Source: Gallionellaceae bacterium CG11_big_fil_rev_8_21_14_0_20_60_62 (GTDB taxonomy: Bacteria > Pseudomonadota > Gammaproteobacteria > Burkholderiales > Gallionellaceae). Taken from it: DNA of 9,082 nucleotides. This document shows positions 6,753-9,082 of this stretch, one piece after another. The DNA lies in NCBI GenBank assembly GCA_002787455.1, contig PCWU01000025.1:1-9082 (forward strand), written 5' to 3'. Position 1 is the first letter of the stretch. Each line of letters opens with the position of its first letter. The notes below the pieces were generated by a model. The model was not told the DNA's origin. It saw only the letters and a list, made by a program, of their open reading frames with translations, and made no database searches. A program made the translations under genes and the position numbers.

Positions 6753-7630
6753 TGAAAACCGGAATTAGAAACTTTTTAGTGGGCGCGATCATCGCCATGG
6801 TGATGCTCAGCATGAGCACCTTTGTGGTCGATCAGCGCCAGGCGGCCATCGTGTTTCAGCTGGGCGAGGTGGTGCGCGTGGAAACCGCGCCGGGGCTCAA
6901 TTTCAAGCTGCCGCTGGTGCAGAACGTGCGTTTCTTTGATTCGCGTATCCTGACCCTCGACACCGTTGATCCTGAGCGCTTCATTACAGCGGAAAAAAAG
7001 AACGTACTGGTCGATTCCTACGTCAAATGGCGCATCGTCGATGTGAAGCAGTATTACGTCAGTGTGGGCGGCGACGAGGCGCGGGCGCAGACACGCCTGT
7101 TGCAAACGGTCAATTCCTCCATGCGCGAGGAATTCGGCAAGCTGACCATCCATGACGTGGTGTCCGGCAAGCGCGACGAACTGATGCGTGTGGTGCAGGA
7201 AAAGACCGATAGCGATGCGCGCAGGATCGGGGTTGAAGTGCTGGACGTGCGTCTGAAGCGCGTCGATTTTCCGGTCGAGATCAGCGATTCGGTCTATCGT
7301 CGCATGGAAGCGGAGCGCAAACGCGTGGCCAATGAATTGCGCGCCACCGGTAACGCTGAAAGCGAAAAGATCCGGGCTGATGCCGACCGCCAGCGCCAGG
7401 TTACCTTGTCGCAAGCCTATCGCGAGGCGCAAAAGATCAAAGGCGAGGGCGATGCCCGGGCGACTGCGCTGTATGCCGCCGCGTTTGGCCGCAACACCGA
7501 ATTCTTTTCCTTCTACCGTAGCATGGAAGCCTACAAGCAGACGTTCAAGGACAAGGGCGACGTGATGGTGCTGGATCCGAGCTCCGCCTTCTTCAAGTAT
7601 CTGAAGAGCTCCGGCAAGTCCGGCCAGTAA
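6752..7630 (+). CDS. hflC: FtsH protease modulator subunit HflC
   Basis: A 292-residue SPFH/Band-7 protein, partner of HflK in the membrane cage around FtsH. A single N-terminal transmembrane helix or signal anchor spans about 7-25. It is followed by the HflC-typical VVDQRQAAIVFQLGEVV (25-41), with GLNFKLPLVQNVRFFDSRI after it. The SPFH core contains the family motifs SYVKWRI and RREFGK-like REEFGK, and a long charged helix runs from about 185 to 245 (RRMEAERKRVANELRATG). The C-terminal part contains FFSFYRSMEAY and VLDPSSAFFKYL. It is shorter than E. coli HflC (334), which has extra loops. A good ribosome binding site, GGGAGG at 6739-6744, lies inside the end of hflK, 7 nt before the ATG. 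Confidence 0.97.
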   Translation: MKTGIRNFLVGAIIAMVMLSMSTFVVDQRQAAIVFQLGEVVRVETAPGLNFKLPLVQNVRFFDSRILTLDTVDPERFITAEKKNVLVDSYVKWRIVDVKQYYVSVGGDEARAQTRLLQTVNSSMREEFGKLTIHDVVSGKRDELMRVVQEKTDSDARRIGVEVLDVRLKRVDFPVEISDSVYRRMEAERKRVANELRATGNAESEKIRADADRQRQVTLSQAYREAQKIKGEGDARATALYAAAFGRNTEFFSFYRSMEAYKQTFKDKGDVMVLDPSSAFFKYLKSSGKSGQ

Positions 7631-7636
7631 TTGACG

Positions 7637-7825
7637 ATGCTTGATTTCTGGCTGGCCGCGCTGGGCTTGATGCTGGTGCTGGAAGGTCTGATGCCTTTTA
7701 TTTTTCCCGGAGCATGGCGTGAAACCCTGCGCAATTTGGCGCAGTGGCAGGACGGGCAGGTGCGATTCCTCGGCCTGTCGCTGATGCTGAGCGGATTGTT
7801 GCTGATTTACTGGATTAGACAATGA
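7637..7825 (+). CDS. DUF2065 (YjeT-like) small inner-membrane protein
   Basis: A 62-residue protein with two predicted transmembrane helices, about 5-22 and 45-60, joined by a short polar loop (FPGAWRETLRNLAQWQDGQ). The segment LMLVLEGLMPFIFPGAW closely resembles E. coli YjeT (LVLVLEGLGPMLYPKAW), which also lies directly after hflC. No biochemical function is established; position suggests a link with HflKC or FtsH, but that is inference. I chose the ATG at 7637, 6 nt after the hflC stop. An in-frame TTG at 7631 would add two residues. Neither has a strong Shine-Dalgarno, so expression is probably coupled to hflC. Confidence 0.85.
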   Translation: MLDFWLAALGLMLVLEGLMPFIFPGAWRETLRNLAQWQDGQVRFLGLSLMLSGLLLIYWIRQ

Positions 7826-7860
7826 ACCTTAAAACCTCTGTGGCGAGGGTGGCGGCATGA
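7822..7860 (+). other. 12-codon mini-ORF bridging DUF2065 and hisZ
   Basis: ATG at 7822 opens MNLKTSVARVAA and stops with the TGA at 7858-7860. Its start overlaps the DUF2065 stop as ATGA (7822-7825) and its stop overlaps the hisZ start as ATGA (7857-7860). It fills the whole 31-nt gap. A GGA near 7812 could serve as a weak ribosome binding site. It may act as a coupling cistron or may be chance; nothing in the peptide suggests a function. Confidence 0.2.
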
Positions 7861-9014
7861 AGTGGTTGTTGCCGGAATACATCCGGGACATGCTCCCGGA
7901 CGAGGCATGGCGCATCGAGCAGATGCGCCGCGATGTTTTGCAACTGCTGCGCAGTTCCGGCTATCAACTGGTGGCGCCGCCGCTGATTGAATACGCCGAA
8001 TCATTGCTGATTCGCGATAGCGTGGACATGGATTTGCGCACGTTCAAGCTGGTGGACCAATTGAGCGGCCGCACCCTGGCTTTGCGCGCCGACATCACGC
8101 CGCAGGTGGCACGCATTGATGCGCATCTGCTAAATCGTCAGGGCATCGCGCGTCTGTGCTACGCCGGCAGCGTGGCGCACACCCAACCGGTCGGTGTGAT
8201 GAGCACGCGCGAGCCGTTGCAGATCGGTGCCGAGTTGTACGGCCACAGCGGGATCGAAAGCGATCTGGAAATCCAGCGCCTGATGTTGCAAGCGTTCTCC
8301 CTGCTGGGCATCCGCGATATTCATCTCGATCTGGGGCATGTCGATGTGTTCCAGGCTTTGCTGGCGGACGAGGAAGTTTCGGGCGAACTGGAGCGGGCGC
8401 TGTTCATCGCCCTGCAACAAAAAGATGTGCCGACTTTGCAGGGACTGGTGCGCACCCTGCCGGTGCCGGTGCAAAATGCCCTGCTCGCCCTGCCGCAACT
8501 GCACGGCGGTGCCGAAGTGATCGCGCGCTCGCGCAGCGTGCTGCCGCAACAGCCGCGCATCACCGCGGCATTGGCGCAACTGGAAAACGCCGCCCAACAA
8601 CTGCAGCCACTGGCCGGCAGCATCGGCATCGATCTGGCCGAACTGCGCGGCTACCACTATCACAGCGGCATGGTGTTTGCCGTCTATCATCCGCGCAGCC
8701 ACGACGCCATCGCCCTTGGTGGCCGCTATGACAACGTGGGCAAAACCTTCGGTCGCGCGCGTCCGGCCACCGGTTTTAGCATGGACCTCCGCCAGTTGTA
8801 TCCTTTGCTGCCGCAGCAGGCGCAAGCTCGCGCGATTCTGGCGCCATACCGCGCCGACCCGGCGCTGGACGCGGCGATTGTCGCATTGCGCGAACAAGGG
8901 GAAATCGTGGTGATCGATCTGCTGGGCAAAGCCGAATATCGCTCCGAATTGAATTGTGATCGTGAACTGGTCTTGCGTGACGGCAAGTGGATCGTCGTCG
9001 AAGTCAAAAACTGA
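7857..9014 (+). CDS. hisZ: ATP phosphoribosyltransferase regulatory subunit HisZ
   Basis: A 385-residue paralogue of class II histidyl-tRNA synthetase that has no tRNA-charging role. It pairs with the short-form HisG catalytic subunit to make ATP phosphoribosyltransferase, the first step of histidine synthesis, and confers activation and histidine feedback. The HisRS-like fold is visible: WLLPEYIRDMLPDEAWRIE at the N-terminus, TLALRADITPQVARIDAH (about 73-90) corresponding to class II motif 2, and GGRYD at 288-292 followed by RPATGFSMDL in motif 3 territory. The C-terminal anticodon-binding domain of HisRS is missing, as expected for HisZ, and length is normal. GAGG at 7845-7848, 8 nt before the ATG, supports the start. 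hisG is not in this window, so the partner must be encoded elsewhere. purA begins 21 nt downstream, suggesting one transcript. Confidence 0.95.
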   Translation: MKWLLPEYIRDMLPDEAWRIEQMRRDVLQLLRSSGYQLVAPPLIEYAESLLIRDSVDMDLRTFKLVDQLSGRTLALRADITPQVARIDAHLLNRQGIARLCYAGSVAHTQPVGVMSTREPLQIGAELYGHSGIESDLEIQRLMLQAFSLLGIRDIHLDLGHVDVFQALLADEEVSGELERALFIALQQKDVPTLQGLVRTLPVPVQNALLALPQLHGGAEVIARSRSVLPQQPRITAALAQLENAAQQLQPLAGSIGIDLAELRGYHYHSGMVFAVYHPRSHDAIALGGRYDNVGKTFGRARPATGFSMDLRQLYPLLPQQAQARAILAPYRADPALDAAIVALREQGEIVVIDLLGKAEYRSELNCDRELVLRDGKWIVVEVKN

Positions 9015-9035
9015 ACTCTGGAAACAGGAAATAAA

Positions 9036-9082
9036 ATGTCCAAAAATGTAGTGGTGATCGGTACCCAATGGGGCGATGAAGG
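9036..9082 (+). CDS. purA: Adenylosuccinate synthetase PurA, 5' fragment
   Basis: Only 15 complete codons are present before the window ends. The peptide MSKNVVVIGTQWGDEG is the N-terminus of adenylosuccinate synthetase, whose GTQWGDEGKG motif forms the catalytic GTP/IMP-binding loop. The enzyme joins aspartate to IMP using GTP in AMP synthesis. AGGA at 9026-9029, 6 nt before the ATG, supports the start. purA directly after hisZ fits betaproteobacterial order; in E. coli purA follows yjeT. The truncation is caused by the window edge, not by a mutation. Confidence 0.96.
   Translation, partial: MSKNVVVIGTQWGDE

Noticed and set aside
7631..7633. TTG as an alternative DUF2065 start
   Set aside because: The ATG two codons later aligns better with YjeT-like proteins, and neither start has a clear ribosome binding site.
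6776..7822. A 348-codon open frame on the minus strand opposite hflC and DUF2065
   Set aside because: Antisense shadow of well-supported genes, low-complexity His/Gln-rich translation and no domain.
8130..9068. A 312-codon open frame on the minus strand opposite hisZ and the purA start
   Set aside because: Same kind of antisense shadow, running across the hisZ-purA junction with no family resemblance.

Overview
This window is an ordinary, conserved chromosomal housekeeping segment of a Gram-negative proteobacterium, most likely a betaproteobacterium. Three things point there. The genome is GC-rich and densely packed. The outer-membrane assembly lipoprotein BamB and the SecYEG ancillary protein YfgM are present. 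The gene order yfgM-bamB-der-hfq-hflX-hflK-hflC-(DUF2065)-hisZ-purA is, as I know it, typical of betaproteobacteria; in E. coli hfq instead follows miaA, and hisZ is absent. The RKEH rim sequence of Hfq and the NKAE motif in the first Der GTPase domain also fit. A member of the Nitrosomonadales (Gallionella/Sideroxydans-like) is a guess that the sequence alone cannot settle.

Layout. Bases 20-3182 (+) hold a tight cluster, yfgM-bamB-der, whose genes overlap by 4 nt at each junction; hisS would be expected just upstream, outside the window. The cluster serves envelope protein handling (YfgM at the Sec translocon, BamB in the BAM complex) and 50S ribosome assembly (Der). Bases 3183-3263 are a convergent intergenic gap with a possible weak terminator. 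Bases 3264-4031 (-) hold one reverse-oriented gene for a secreted DUF481-family beta-barrel protein, which interrupts the der-hfq order and looks less GC-rich than its neighbours. Bases 4032-4174 form a divergent regulatory gap with a plausible sigma-70 promoter for the DUF481 gene and two inverted repeats, but no convincing promoter for hfq.

Bases 4175-7825 (+) are the hfl cluster: hfq (RNA chaperone), hflX (ribosome-splitting GTPase), hflK and hflC (SPFH proteins that restrain the FtsH protease) and a small two-helix DUF2065/YjeT-like membrane protein. Bases 7857-9014 hold hisZ, the regulatory subunit of short-form ATP phosphoribosyltransferase. The first 15 codons and two further bases of purA (adenylosuccinate synthetase) run off the right edge. 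Nearly every junction on the + strand is a stop/start overlap or a gap of under 35 nt, which suggests long polycistronic transcripts and translational coupling.

I did not find a novel multi-gene system, mobile element, CRISPR array, tRNA or rRNA. The points most worth a second look are the inserted DUF481 gene and its divergent promoter region, a 12-codon mini-ORF that exactly bridges DUF2065 and hisZ by ATGA overlaps at both ends, and a cysteine pair on adjacent predicted strands of BamB. No stretch longer than 300 bases lacks a gene.
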